64,000 nucleotides of DNA from Flaccisagitta enflata (GCA_965153355.1 OZ231128.1:44144001-44208000); one strand, 5' to 3'; counted from the stretch's first letter, positions 1 to 28,115 are shown. Program-made: numbers and translations. Notes: generated by a model not told the origin, from the letters alone.

Positions 1-756
1 CAAATGCGCGATGCTTTTGTGTCTTAATTTGGTAAAATTTCTTAAAATCAAAATTGGCATATCTCAGGAACTATTTGAGCTAGCCCATTGAAATTTTGCA
101 TGGTTGATACCTAGACCAGAAGGGTCCGTTGCCTAGATTCTGATGCGACCTAAAAAATGTTATGCAGTCCAACCAGACCAACCAGCCTACCAGATGAAAA
201 AATTAAAAAATGGCATAACTTCCATAATAATTGTCCGATCTGGTTGAAATTTTGCATGAAGCTTCCTTTAAAGGTTCCTCATCACTGGCTTGACTAAGCA
301 CTTGGGTAAAAAATTTTTTCTCCAACAGCCCACCCAGCTAGAAATGGTACTTATAGAGATTTTTTTTAAAAACTAAAAAATCAAAAATTTCTTAGCAACA
401 TATGATCACACATGATTGCTTGAACGTTATCAATAAGAATTTTACTGTCATATTGATTTCTTTATTGTATTTGGCTAAATTCTTTAGTAATAAAACTGCC
501 TATAATACCTTTTTAAGCCTAATTTGCATGAAAGATGAGCGTACTTAAGAAAATCCAAGTATGGATCCATATGTAATAATAGCTAGGCTACATAATGATG
601 TATGATTTTCTTCAATTTTTCAACATGTAAAATTGACGAATTCCACCTGTCCTCAGTTGGCTTAGCATGACACCAGCCTAGAGTTGCGTGCACGCGACTA
701 AAAAGAATGAAAACAAGTAAAACAAAAAGACAATGGCTGACATGAGAAAAGAAAAT
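1..756. other. Noncoding AT-rich DNA
   Basis: No coding exon, RNA gene or clear element apart from the hairpin fragment at 669-704. Wording such as GAAATTTTGCATG recurs in AT-rich element interiors elsewhere in the window. Confidence 0.6.
669..704 (+). mobile_element. Family A/B hairpin-end fragment
   Basis: Only the end AGTTGCGTGCACGCGACTAAAAA is recognisable. Confidence 0.45.
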
Positions 757-1330
757 AAGAGCGTAGTCAATGCGTATTTTCTGCGCGCCCTGACTACTTG
801 CTTTATAGAGAGAAATAATGGACCTTTTGTCTAGATTTGTTCGACCCTTCAAGGTGAACATTAGTCTACAGCGCCACAACTAAGATTTGACTAACTAGTT
901 TGCGCATTTGTCTCATTTCAAGCCTGCATTTTTTTAGGACTTTGATAGTGTAAAAAACATATGAAAAACATCATTTCTCGGATTTTTAAAGAAATTTATG
1001 TATGTCTCTGCAAAGTTTTTTGAGATTTTTTCTGAGAATCACCATCCATGTGTGATACAACTAAAAAAATTAAGAAAGGAGCATTGATGAACACTTTTAC
1101 CCCTTTTTTGCTAAATCTATAGGAGAGAGCGCTTTTCTTAACAAATTGTTTTCATAAGCTAGGTCACCACTAGTGAAGGGAAGTAGCAAAAAATTTTTGT
1201 TGCAATGAAAATGTGACACCCTCAGGTGCACTTGAGCTCGACTGCTGAGGTTTTTTTATGAATTGCTCTCAGAAATTAAGAAAAAACAGTGTAAAAGGTA
1301 AAAAAGTCATTTCAAAGGTTGACTGCATCC
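757..1330. repeat. Direct 574-bp duplication, copy 1
   Basis: Appears identical, by eye, to 1668-2241 (offset 911). Noncoding and AT-rich; a short minus-strand frame at 583-879 overlaps only its edge. Confidence 0.9.
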
Positions 1331-1667
1331 TTTAAAGGGAAAAGATGGTAGTTCAAAACTGTTTTTTTTTACAAAATATTTGTTATTAGACATCAGGTTA
1401 GGTTGAAAAGAGATCAGAATAAAATGGTCGGGCCTTTTGAATCAGAATTTTGATCAAAAATCGATAAAAAAACTTGAAAAATACCATATTTGACTATTTT
1501 GAAGCTTTTTGGACTCTGATTTTTTTTACAAAAAATCCCCAAAATCAACACATTAAAGTAAAAACAAACCATGAAATGCAAAAATAACACGTTTTACCTT
1601 GATTTAGTACAACTTTAAGCGAAATAATCAATTTTCTAGCAACTCATGATAGATGACCCCCTGTTTA

Positions 1668-2241
1668 AAGAGCGTAGTCAATGCGTATTTTCTGCGCGCC
1701 CTGACTACTTGCTTTATAGAGAGAAATAATGGACCTTTTGTCTAGATTTGTTCGACCCTTCAAGGTGAACATTAGTCTACAGCGCCACAACTAAGATTTG
1801 ACTAACTAGTTTGCGCATTTGTCTCATTTCAAGCCTGCATTTTTTTAGGACTTTGATAGTGTAAAAAACATATGAAAAACATCATTTCTCGGATTTTTAA
1901 AGAAATTTATGTATGTCTCTGCAAAGTTTTTTGAGATTTTTTCTGAGAATCACCATCCATGTGTGATACAACTAAAAAAATTAAGAAAGGAGCATTGATG
2001 AACACTTTTACCCCTTTTTTGCTAAATCTATAGGAGAGAGCGCTTTTCTTAACAAATTGTTTTCATAAGCTAGGTCACCACTAGTGAAGGGAAGTAGCAA
2101 AAAATTTTTGTTGCAATGAAAATGTGACACCCTCAGGTGCACTTGAGCTCGACTGCTGAGGTTTTTTTATGAATTGCTCTCAGAAATTAAGAAAAAACAG
2201 TGTAAAAGGTAAAAAAGTCATTTCAAAGGTTGACTGCATCC
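1668..2241. repeat. Direct 574-bp duplication, copy 2
   Basis: Starts AAGAGCGTAGTCAATGCG and ends ...GACTGCATCC, as copy 1. The 337-bp spacer (1331-1667) is unique AT-rich sequence. Confidence 0.9.
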
Positions 2242-3273
2242 ATAAGGAAAGAAGGGATATGAGACGAAGTGCGTGTTGATATCGAAATATCGAAATTATC
2301 GACTCAAATGAACGAGGAAGAGGAGACTGACAAAAGGGAGAAAAAAAAGAGTAAAAAAAAAAAAAAAAAAAAAAGATCATGAAGAGGCGGTTTTTCGATC
2401 GCGACCATATTGAATGAGCGAGTGTGCAGAATACTTATTCATATCAGAGAATCGAATGCTATGAAAATCTTTTTTACTACTAGCACTTTACACATGTTAC
2501 TTAGAATAATAGACTTTTTCAATGATCTTTTTTTTTTTTACTTCTTTCAAGTTTTTTTTTTCTTTTTTTTCGCAAAATCATCAGGGTAGTTGTTATAGGT
2601 CCAAAATAAACGCCACTTAGAGCTCCAAAGGCTTTCCGAAGTATAGTTGCTGAAGGTCCGAATTAAACACCATTTAAAGCTCCACAGGCTTTCCATCTAG
2701 CTGAGCTTGGATATATTTGGGTTTGCTTGGGAAACTGTAGAAGGCCCGCTTTGTACTGGCCTTGATGACCCCACACACTACATCTCTTAATGAGTTTTTT
2801 GAAACGACTATTTTGTCGGGGTTGGCTCCAAGGAGGCCGGCTAGTTGGAGGCTTGCCCTGAATTTGGATGTTTGGCAAGGATATCGATTTTTGGGCCATG
2901 AGGTAGATTTTTTGAGAGTTGGACAACATTACTACTCAACAATATCTAGAATTATCAAACAATATCTAAATTATTTAAGACTAAAATCTAGGCCGTTAGG
3001 CTGAGAAATAAGTCAGTGGTAAAGCCATTTGGTCTTATCGAAGGTGACTAGAAATGATTAAGAGCAATAGAGTATCCGCTTGCAATATGGAACATAGAAT
3101 ATTGATGACAGATAGGCCCAATCCGAACGAAGCGTGTGCATGCCACTATTGAGTAATGAGAAATTGAGAATGCCAGTGGAATTGGAAGTGTATACGCCAA
3201 ATCATTCACAATTTTTCCTTTTTTTCTGAACATAAGCACAAACATGCATCTCCAATTTCTTCTCTTCACAACC

Positions 3274-3276
<3 letters not shown>
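2242..3276. other. Noncoding; no supported gene
   Basis: Contains A and T runs and an AGCTCCAAAGGCTTTCC block near 2620-2695, partly shared with about 46655. The small opposing frames at 2663-3004 overlap each other and lack support. Confidence 0.5.

Positions 3277-3313
<37 letters not shown>
3277..3313. repeat. (GA)n microsatellite
   Basis: About 18 perfect dinucleotide units. Confidence 0.95.
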
Positions 3314-3315
<2 letters not shown>

Positions 3316-3772
3316 TGTGTTAATGATAGAGCGTGCAAGTTAAGCTAGGAAACGGTTATACAGTGGTAGCCTATAAAGCCAAACCAAACAAGAGAATGAA
3401 TATGGAGCACTGCGGAGTGACAACAACATTGACCATCGACCAACGCGGCTGTTGGTTTTCCTATCTATCGACTTGATTGATAGAGTGTTGACCGGCGCGG
3501 CGTAGGTCCAAGCCGTCGTTATCAGGGTAGTGAGATCAACCAAAGACCGAAAGGTCACCGGTCTTATTAAACCCCCCGCATCAAAAGTTAATTAATTACG
3601 CGATGAGACGCGGGAGATGACGTATACGATGGAAGCATAAGAGGATGGTGCGTGTGAATATGCCAATAACCAGAAAACCAGAAGAAGTGACTATCGGATA
3701 GATATTATAAGATATTTGGCAGCTGGGAAAAAAAACAATATAAACACGGCCGGACACACACAGACAAACCCA

Positions 3773-3900
<128 letters not shown>

Positions 3901-4348
3901 ACCAAAGAACAAAATCTCTACTGCAAAATCTCAAATGCGCGTTTTCGCGATCTTCAAGCCAGCCCCCTCTTCATTCATGGTAGGCGAAAATTTCGATAAT
4001 TCATATCACATCCAAATGGACGGAGATATACGGACAAAGTCTCCTATACGGTCGCTTGTCTGACTAAAAAACTGTAATGAAAACGCGAAAAGGATAATGA
4101 AAGGGGTAAAGGGTGCCGGAGTTGTCTCAGTAAAGTGATAGTTTCTAGAGAAAACAGAGGAGGAATTGCGAGATGAATATGAAAACAAAAGAAAAATGAG
4201 AGGAATGAGGATGAGATGTAGGAAAGAATAGAAAGCAAAAGAAAAGTTGTTCCTTGTGGTGAGAGGTAGAGGAGAACTTGTCATCCAAGGATCGCACATG
4301 GTCGGCAGTGCCCGATGCCCTGCTTGGAGTGAAGTAGTGAGGTGAGAG

Positions 4349-4792
4349 CAGGGCAGCGCCCCAAAAGGTCCTATTTCGGACACAGGGTTGAATTTCCAGA
4401 CGTCCTGAGGGAGAATATATCAGGCCTAAGATGACTGATTGAGGTTTATTGAAGGCGGATTTGAGGTCCGGAGGGAAGAGTTTAGGCGTGAAGAGCAGAT
4501 TTGAGGTCTGAGGGCAGGCTTTTGGTCTTACGGGTAGATCTAAGGCTGATTTGAGGCCTGGAGAGCTGATTTGAGGCCTGGAGAGCTGATTTGAGGCCTG
4601 GAGGGCTGATTGGAGGTCTGAAAAGCTGATTGGAGGGCTGATTTGAGGGCCCAAATCAGACCTGAAAGTGCTGATTTGAAGCCCTGATGGCCAATGAGGA
4701 GACAGAAGGACGGAAACACAGACAGAAGGACGGACGGACGTCTGGAAATTCCTACAGGATATCGGCCCTTTGGGGTCGCTGCTCAAAAAGGA
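4349..4792. mobile_element. Family C foldback with internal GATTTGAGG repeats
   Basis: The terminal segments GCAGGGCAGCGCCCCAAAAGG (about 4349) and CCTTTGGGGTCGCTGCTC (about 4770) are inverted copies extending about 60 bp each. The interior repeats GAGGCCTGGAGAGCTGATTT at a period of about 20 bp. Confidence 0.6.
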
Positions 4793-5104
4793 GATGAAGA
4801 AAAAAGAGATGGAGAAAGATGAGGAGGAGGAGGGGTAGGGAAGAAAGAAAAGGAAAGACAGAGAAGTATCGGAAGGAAATGTGTGATTGTCGGATGGGCT
4901 CGATGTTGAAGATAACCTTTTTGCTTGAGTGATGAATGGGAAGAATGATAATCGCATCCCGCTCATGACTAGAATTTCTGATTGGCAAAATGATGGCGAC
5001 CAGAAGCAAAAGGGATGAGATCATGAAGGGGGAGGCGGGGGAGGGGAAGGCATGGAGGGGAAAAACAAAGAAGGAAGGGTAAATACAGAGGGAGTATAAT
5101 AAGG

Positions 5105-5225
5105 AGAAAATAAAAATGAAGAAGAGAAAAAGAAGAAGAGGAAGAAGAACAAGAAGAAGAAGAAGAAGAAGAAGAAGAAGATGAAGAAGAAGAAGAAGAA
5201 GAAGAAAAAGAGAAAGAAGATAATG
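5105..5225. repeat. GAA-rich trinucleotide tract
   Basis: Imperfect (GAA)n; open frames on both strands are artefacts of composition. Confidence 0.85.
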
Positions 5226-5593
5226 CAGAAGAAGAATCGATAGAAAATGAAGAGGGTTCGAATGAAGAAGAACAAGGTAAGATACGCGACCACCAGCCTC
5301 GGATATATGGGCAGGGGCAGTAATCCGGAACCCGCTCACAAACCAGATATGTTACGTAGGCAGGTTTGCGTGGGTGAAATGATGGATGGAGCGGCCGAGG
5401 ATTCACAGCACTGACTGACCAACCGACATTACAACATAGAGAGTTGTGTGTCCACTTCTTAGCAAAGAAAATGTTAGGAAGAGATGACGACTCAGAGGAA
5501 AAAAAGAAGAAGAATCGTTTGGTGAAAGAAGATGTAAGGATGAAGAATTGTTTCTTTTTTCTGGCAAGAGGCCGTAGGCAAATATGAAACAAA

Positions 5594-5598
<5 letters not shown>

Positions 5599-5656
<58 letters not shown>
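5599..5656. repeat. (GA)n microsatellite
   Basis: About 29 perfect units. Confidence 0.95.
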
Positions 5657-5658
<2 letters not shown>

Positions 5659-5702
5659 CGTTGCCCTGCTTTGCATGATTGTAAATTGGAATGAGAGGAA
5701 GC

Positions 5703-5830
5703 AGGTCAGCAGCCCCGAAGGGGACGAAGTCCTGTAGAACACAGGGGGACTTTTGTCCGTACAAACGGACAAACAAAAGTCCCTCTGTGTTCTACAGGAC
5801 TTCGTCCTCTTCGAGGCCGCTGCCCAAAAA
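5703..5830. mobile_element. Family C foldback, short near-perfect palindrome
   Basis: The arms read GGCAGC..CCGAAGGGGACG and its complement around a loop ACGGAC...; both arms contain GTCCTGTAGAACACAG. Total about 125 bp with almost no spacer. Confidence 0.7.
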
Positions 5831-5833
5831 GAG

Positions 5834-6000
5834 AGAGAATGAGCAAGTGAGCGAGAGCGAGCAAGTGGGCGAGAGCAAGCAAGTGGGCGAGAGCGAGCAA
5901 GTGAGCAAGAGCGAGCAAGTGAGCAAGAGCGAGCAAGTGAGCGAGAGCGAGCAAGTGAACGATAGCGAGCAAGTGAGTGTGAGCGAGAGCAAGGGCGCAA
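5834..6000. repeat. GAGCGAGCAAGTGA minisatellite
   Basis: About twelve imperfect 14-bp units directly after a family C palindrome. The composition resembles the interior of family D. Confidence 0.8.
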
Positions 6001-7124
<1,124 letters not shown>

Positions 7125-7330
7125 ATTTGCCTTTATTCTATCTTTCAAGCTACAAAGGATGATCCCGGGCGCATGATCGACAGTTATATGCAACCTTGAA
7201 CACTGTCTACTATCGCTTTATTCCTTTATTGGATAGAGCGAGAACGGTTGATAGGAAAACCGTTAAACACAAAGAGGGCGGTCGAAAGGAGAGGATGAAG
7301 AAGAGAAAAAAGAGGGGGATAATAGGAAAC

Positions 7331-7535
7331 AAGTGACGCAGGACCACAAAACCGTCTCGGACGAGTGGGCAGGGGCGTCCAACTCCCATCCACACCCCAA
7401 CCCTCACCCCTACACCTCTCCTCACCACACACAGATATACACAAAAAGTATCCAAAACGCTCATTTTTTCTACTTTAAGACTCAATCATCACAGACCGAC
7501 AAAGCCTCTTAAAAAAGTTGCGTGTCCGCAACTGC
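7331..7535 (+). mobile_element. Family B hairpin-ended element
   Basis: Starts AAGTGACGCAGG, has the GAGTGGGCAGGGGCGTCC core and CAAAGCCTCTT, and ends GTTGCGTGTCCGCAACT. This is the same order as the other B copies, without coding potential. Confidence 0.7.
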
Positions 7536-8266
7536 AAAGAAGACGGTTAAGAAGGAGAACATAAACGAGTACATGACAGAAACAGTTGGGAAGGGGTTTG
7601 GAAAATGGCATCACGAAGATCGGTAACTAAGCATAAACAAACCGACGTGGAACTGTGGCAGGTAAGGGGCAAATGTGGGATGATTGGGCAATGGGTATTT
7701 ATGAGTGGAAATCTTTACGATAGGTATTGGAGCGTGATAGATGGTGACTTGAGCCAATATGTGATGGTGGAAGGTAGTGATTACGGGTGGGGGAGCTAAG
7801 ATTTGAAGAAGAGCTTGATGGGTGGTGTATTAGAGCCAGAGTATTGAATAATTCTACGAAATTGTGGCATACACCGTCTTTGGATCAAACTGTTAAATGC
7901 AAAACCAATTTTGAAATTTGCCATCAATGTTGGGAACAAGTGGCGGTTTATGCATCCCAAAGTTCAGATCTGAGTATTGAACAGGTGGGAGAAAAGCAAA
8001 ACATCGAAAAAACAATTTTTCCCTGCTTTTTTTTGGAAAAGGCTGTCTTTATTTGCTTTTAATTTCGAATCAGACAGACCATTACTCAAGTTTCATACTA
8101 TCTAGAAAATATGTTGAGCAACACATTCAAAGAATGATATCTCAACTTCTCGTTGATAAGCAGACTAAATTTATGAGCATTTTAATCTATGTTGAAAAAT
8201 CTTCAATCTGAGCGCAATCTCGTCTGTGTGCATCAAATCCTTTAAAAATGCTAAAATTAACGATTT
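7536..8266. other. No supported feature
   Basis: Two short plus-strand frames (7605-7799, 7787-8062) have Gly/Val/Trp-rich, unplaced translations and no splice support. Confidence 0.4.
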
Positions 8267-8550
8267 TTGGGCAGCGGCTCCGAAGGGGTCGATGTCCTAT
8301 GCTTTCACACAGGGGAATTTTTTCCTTCTCCTCCTTCTCCTTCTTCTTCGCCCCCCCCCCCACCTCCAGGCCCATATCTCAGCCTCGAGGCCCATATCCC
8401 ATCCTTGAGGCCCAAATCCCAGTCTTGAGGCCCAAATCCCAACCTCAAGGCCCAAATCCCACGGAGAAGAAGGAGGAGGAGGAGGAGAAGGAGAAAATCT
8501 CCTTGTGTGAAAGCATAGGTCATCAACCCCTTTTGGGCCGCTGCCCTACT
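8267..8550. mobile_element. Family C foldback with internal CCCAAATCC repeats
   Basis: GGGCAGCGGCTCCGAAGGGG at the left and CCCCTTTTGGGCCGCTGCCC at the right form arms of about 75 bp. The interior repeats AGGCCCAAATCCCAGTCTTG at about 20 bp. Confidence 0.7.
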
Positions 8551-9354
8551 CCCACCCTCATCTAGCACCCCTCTCAAAATTAAACGAACTGGGTAAGTGA
8601 TCAAAATTGATAGTAAAAATGCATTGAGAGGGCTGAAATTTGACACAGAGATAGCTCAAACATAGTATTTTCGTAAGCCGAGGCCAAATAGACCCTCCAC
8701 ACTAGTGCGTGGCCCTGGTAGTGTGCTATGTCAAAACTGTGGTGGAAGATTTTGACTGATTTTGACAAGAAATCTATTTCTGAGGAGACGACACACACTT
8801 TCTCATTTTTTCCCATATGAGTGGGGAGAAAACTGCCATTCCCGAATTGTTAACTACCAAGCAACAATGACCCATTAGGAACAGCCCCACAACGTGACCG
8901 AAACCCTTGCCAAATTGGTTGGTTTCACCGGTCAGTTTGGAACTTCCATCAAAAACACAGTAGAATGATATCAATCGAAAGAAGAGATTAAAAGTCAGTG
9001 GTTGACATTTTTTGGACTTTTTCTCTATAACCCTGCTGGAAATCACATAATTCAAACTTTAACCTTCAAACTTAAGACTCATAACGTAATTTATAAAGCA
9101 TTTACAGACTTGTTCAGATCCCAGTTCGCCTAATTTTGAGAGGGGTGTTACAATCATGACCTACCTAAGCAGGGCACGGGTACCGCTGACCACCTAACGC
9201 TTTTGCGACTATTTTATCTTTTTTGCTGCCCACCCGCAACCGACCTGGGTGGCCGTGTATCCGGCCTTGATTCAGGAGAAGATTGATTCGCTTCATTGAC
9301 AGCTTAACTTTTTTCATGGAAAACCATGTCTCTCTGAAATATGTCAAAGATTGA

Positions 9355-9622
9355 GGGCGTGTTTCTAGTCACAGACGATCGCGTTTTTAACGGGTCACTC
9401 GGTCGCTCGCTACGTTTGTTTGCTCACACCGCTCACTCTGCTCACTCGCTCCGCAGCACTTTGCTTTACTATGCTTGCTTTGCTCGCTCGCTCCATTCAT
9501 GGGCTCGCTCTCTCACTTTGCTCACTCCCTTGTGGGACAGTTGAAATTCTTGCATATGTGTTCACGCTGTGAAAGCATTGAATGAGAACAAACGCGTTTT
9601 GGCAGTCACTAGAAACACACCC
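9355..9622. mobile_element. Family D MITE, TIR GGGCGTGTTTCTAGT, TGA duplication
   Basis: The left end GGGCGTGTTTCTAGTCAC and the right end GTCACTAGAAACACACCC are inverted copies, flanked by TGA on both sides. The interior is GCTCACTC/GCTCGCTT-rich. A 3-bp TNA duplication is compatible with PIF/Harbinger-type elements, but no transposase is present. Confidence 0.7.
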
Positions 9623-9844
9623 TGACATAAGCTGTAAAGATGCGGGCTCGCATCTCTATAAGAAGGTGTTTCCGCGGGAAGGTAGGAAGGTAAGAAGATT
9701 GTGGTGCAAAAAATTCTGGACGCGATTTTGAGTTTTTTTTCCTTGACTTCATCATCCCTTTTCTCTTAGTTCATCTTGTTTCAATAGTGGACGCATCTTT
9801 TGGACATCTCTTGACCGATTATGGGTCTGGTTCTACTTGTGACA

Positions 9845-10075
9845 TCCGCGTTTTTAACGGGCCACTTTGGTCGCTGGCTACGTTCGCTCGCTTGCACCAC
9901 TCACTCCGCTCACACACTTTGCAGCGCTCCACTTCGCTTGCTTGCTTCATTCACGGGCTTGCTCACTCACTTTGCTCACTCCCTCTTGGGACAGTAAAAT
10001 TTATGAATATGTGTACACCTTGTAAACGTGTTTCACGGGAACAAACACATTTTTCATATTCACTAGAAACACGCC
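9845..10075. mobile_element. Family D MITE, second copy
   Basis: Shares the CGCGTTTTTAACGGG start region, the GCTCACTC-rich interior and the right end TTCACTAGAAACACGCCC with 9355-9622. The left tip has decayed. Confidence 0.65.
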
Positions 10076-10371
10076 CTTTGTCATTGCCTTTTCTCTTTTC
10101 CCTCCATTGAAGGGCCTTCAATCTATATTTCTTTTTAAAAAAATCATGAATCGAATCTTCTTTGAGGTTTCGCGATAAGGATGAGGAAATTTTGCACTTT
10201 TGGACAAAAATGATCTTCCGTATTTTTTTTGTCTTCTGAACATCGCTGCCTTCTTTTGAATAGTTCCAATGACGTGGCTGACTCGACACACCACGTCAAC
10301 AGTTTGAGTGATAAAGTTCAAAGAAGAGAAAGAAGCGACAAAACGAGACAAAATGATAACGAGTAAGTAAC

Positions 10372-10475
10372 GCGAGGTTGTGATATCATCGCGGACGGGT
10401 GGGCAGAGGCGTACAGCCCCCTCCACACTTTTTGATTCCTGCGGTCCGGACCGACAAATAGATCGAGGGACGGAC
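10372..10475 (+). mobile_element. Family B element, truncated
   Basis: ACGCGAGGTTGTGATATCATCGCGGACGGGTGGGCAG gives the B start and core. GGACCGACAAATAG follows, but the hairpin end is missing. Confidence 0.5.
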
Positions 10476-10872
10476 AGAAAAAGCTAGTCCGCGACTGAAG
10501 GGTGATTGAAGGAAAACAAAAGAAGAAAGATTAAGATAGTATGAGCCACTTGATAGAAAAATAACGCCTCTACATTTCTTCATGTGATATTGTTGTTTCC
10601 ATTTGATATCATTTCTTGGTCGCGATTCTTTGTATGTTTATGTTTGTGTGTCCGCCTATTTGTCCGTCTGTTGGTCAGTCACTCAATTCTTCTATTTAAG
10701 TTTTCCTCTGCTCAACCGCACACAACTAAAAGGGTTGTCCTTGTTTTTCTCATTTTATGAATGGTGATTTACTTACGAAACGTCTTAAACTTGACTTTTA
10801 AGTGGACTCGAGTGACATGTTATCGTCATTTAAAAAAAAAATTACGCAGTATTTGTTCCGCGTTCACGTGTA

Positions 10873-11062
<190 letters not shown>

Positions 11063-11306
11063 ATGTAAAAGGCAGCAAACAAACCGTTTAGTATTCTATC
11101 TTTAGGCCGCAGAAATCGTCAGGAAAAAAACTACCAAATTTCTTCTACACACGTTTCTGAAAATCGATCAATCAATCATAAAAAATCTTATTTGTGATTC
11201 GTCGGTAAATCATATCCAAAGACTGGGACAAAATCCTTGCAAATCTGCTGGGTGGTGTCATAACGAGAAAAAGGAGAAAAAAAATCACCTAAATAAATCA
11301 TCTAAA

Positions 11307-25246
<13,940 letters not shown>

Positions 25247-25934
25247 GTGTCTGACTAATCAAATATATTTGCTTGTGAAACAAAAGAGAAAAGACATCAC
25301 AGTTAAAGCAAAATCAAAAAAAGTTTCAATGTTGGTTTACTAAGTTTCTTTTAAGATATATCTGATGAAAGTGGACACTAAGTAAAAAGAGAGACAACAC
25401 CTAATGCCACAGCAGTCACTACAACTCTACGAGAGATAGTTCCATACTGTTAACACATACCTTATCATAAAGCGATATGATATGAATTTTGTTAGCTAAA
25501 GACTTTAAGTGATGGTTAAATAGTTCAGTCATCAGGTTTAAAAGAAACGCAAAAAATGATTCGAGTCTTTTCGAGGTCCGTCGTGAAAAGAATAATGTAA
25601 AATAAAACTCACAGTCACAGCACTCATGTAATATTTGGAATTAGACATTTTTACAATTGTGCTAACATGTGCACATGTGATTTGGTATCAGTCGCATCCA
25701 ACTACAAACATGACAAACTAGTAAATCGAACGGAAATACAGGAACATGGAAATGCAAATACTGCTGAATACTGCCCGCTTACGCGGAATCGTTCTATCAT
25801 GTTCTCATGATTCTCTTCATACCTTTTCCAAAGAGAAAAAAATGACATAACACAATTTGCACAATTAGACGTAACACCGAACAATGATGGTCTTAACACC
25901 AAAGTTAAAAAAACAATTGGAGGAAGGTGATTAG
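25247..25934. other. 3' flank of the PI-PLC-X gene
   Basis: AT-rich. AATAAA at 25601-25606 is a possible polyadenylation signal. Nothing else is recognised. Confidence 0.4.
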
Positions 25935-26690
25935 AGGGGCAGCAGCCCTGAGGGTGCTGATGACCTGTGGACAAATTTCTTCTCCTCCCTCGCTTCCTCC
26001 ATCTCCCTGTTCCCTCTTTCAAATTCCCCTCCTCAGAACTAGATTTTAGTTGACACCCTGTGGTTAGAAGAGAGGGAATCCAAAAAGGTACCGATTAAAG
26101 ATGAAAAGCAAATTTAGCTTGAGAGACGAAAATAATCAGACTCCAGTCTTGATGCCCAAATCCTAGCCTTGATGTTTCAAACCCAGTTGTGACACTTAAA
26201 TCTTAACCTTTTGGCCAAATTCCAAATCCAAAGCAAAAATTTCAGCCATTTGGCTTTGATACAAACTTAGAGGTCAAAATCCAAACCTTAAGGTTAAGAC
26301 CTCATTTTATGGCACAGATTCCAGCCTTGAAAGAAATTTCAAAGTATGTAATTGGCCTCCTTTGACCTGAGATAGGTGGAAAAATATGCCTCACTATACC
26401 CAAACTAGGTTTGACTAAGATTTGTGTATGAAGTCTACAATTTGTGTATGGAGGCTGGGATTTGAACCATGAGGCTGGGATTTGAGGCTTAAAGCTGGGA
26501 TATGAGCTTCAATGCTGGCATTTACGCCTCAAAGCTGGGTTTTGAGCTTCATGCTGGGATTTGAGCTTTGAGGCAGGGATTTGAGTATCAAGGCTGAGAT
26601 TTGTGCCTTGACGCTGGGATTTAAGCCTTGAGGTTGGGATTTGAGACTTGAGGCTGGGATTTGAGTCTCATAGAGGGTGGACGTATGGAG
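25935..26690. mobile_element. Family C element, right end lost, internal ~20-bp repeats
   Basis: Begins GGGGCAGCAGCCCTGAGGGTGC and continues through degenerate GAGGCTGGGATTTGAG units, first in one orientation and then the other. No clean right terminus is visible. Confidence 0.45.
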
Positions 26691-26905
26691 AAGAAGAAGA
26701 AACAGAAAGAGAAGAAGGAAAGATGCCGATGCCTAAAAAAGTTTTAGCGGTAAAGAGCGACAGACCAAATATGGATAATCATGAGGGATGCCTCTTTGAA
26801 ATGCAATATCAAAAAAAATGACTTTTTCAAAGGATTTTTAGCCACAAGCCCACAACAATATCAACACACAAATGAATAGAATACATTACTTTGAAAAAAA
26901 AAAAA

Positions 26906-27127
26906 CAAGAGACGCGGGGTCACAATATCGTTGCAGACGGGCGGGCAGGGGCGTCCAACCCTTATCCATACCACTCAAACATACCACTTTTCATACAAAA
27001 AAGTATCTATAACGTTTTTTTTTTACTTTCCGACTTGATCACCACAGACTGACAGACGGACTAATGGACCAACGGACCAACGGACCAACGGACGAAGCCT
27101 TTTATAGAGTTGCGTGTCCGCAACTAA
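26906..27127 (+). mobile_element. Family B element, full length
   Basis: CAAGAGACGCGGGGTCAC start, GGACCAACGGACCAACGG tract, and GTTGCGTGTCCGCAACTAA end. Confidence 0.75.
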
Positions 27128-27279
27128 TAATCAAGTACAAAAGCCAACAAGAATCAAACTTTTACAAAAACAAAAGCTTGCATTCTCATTTCTATGCGAC
27201 ATCTGGGTCGCAAGGCAAAAAGTTACGACAAGATTTTACCTGAACAAAAAGACAACCCTCCATATATGGAAAAAAGTCA

Positions 27280-27640
27280 TCCAAGGATTGCACATGGTCA
27301 GCGGTACCCGATGCCCTGCTTGGAGTGATCAACTGAAGAGGTGGAGTGAGAGCAGGGCAGCGGCCCCAAAGGGCCGATGTCCTGTAGGACACAGGGGTGA
27401 ATTTCTTTACGTCCTGAGAAGGCATATTTCAGGCCTTAAAAGCAATTCTCCATAATATTCAATGGGAGCTATGTATTTTCTACAATTTATTGTCAATTTT
27501 CCATATTATTCAATGGGAATTTCAATCCTTTGTCAATTTTCCATGTTATTCGATGGAAAATGTGCATTTTTCTATTGTTTGTAAATTTTCCATGTTATTC
27601 AGTGGGAAATTTGAGAATTGAGAAGGTTCAGGGGGGGACG
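27280..27640. mobile_element. Family C-related segment with ATTCAATGGGAA repeats
   Basis: Contains GCAGGGCAGCGGCCCCAAAG and GTCCTGTAGGACACAGGGG. It is preceded by a TGCACATGGTCAGCGGTACCC block shared with about 4285-4330. Downstream are about four ~55-bp units around TTTCCATGTTATTC. Confidence 0.5.
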
Positions 27641-27751
27641 TACGGAAAAAAGTAATCGTTGACTGTTCGAAGCTCAGTAGAGAACATGCTCAAAAAACGA
27701 CTCGTTTAGGACAATGATAGGAACATGAAGCATCCTTACCTTTTTTTTTGG

Positions 27752-28115
27752 CAGCAGCCTCAAAGCGGACAATGTCCTATAGAACATAGGGGGAGTTTAG
27801 TTTGTCCATTTGTTTGTTCGTTTGTCTCCCCCCCCCCTGCCTCAAGGCTAAGATCTTAGCCTCAAGGCTCAAATCCCAGCCTTGAGGCTCAAATCTCAGC
27901 CATCAGGATCAAATCCCTACCCAGAGGCTCAAATACCAGCCTCCAGGCTCAAATACCAGCCCGGCTGCTCACATCCCAGCCCAGCAGCTCAAATTCCAGC
28001 CTCGAGAACAAATTCCAGCCTAAAGGCTCAAATATCAGCCTAAGGCTCAAATCCCAGCTTCACACACTCAATTGAGCAGAAGTTCCCCTGTGCTCTTTGG
28101 GGCCGCTGCTTTCAA
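27752..28115. mobile_element. Family C foldback with internal GGCTCAAAT repeats
   Basis: Left arm GGCAGCAGCCTCAAAGCGG..ATGTCC, right arm GTGCTCTTTGGGGCCGCTGC. The interior is a ~18-20-bp repeat, CCTTGAGGCTCAAATCCCAG. Confidence 0.6.
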
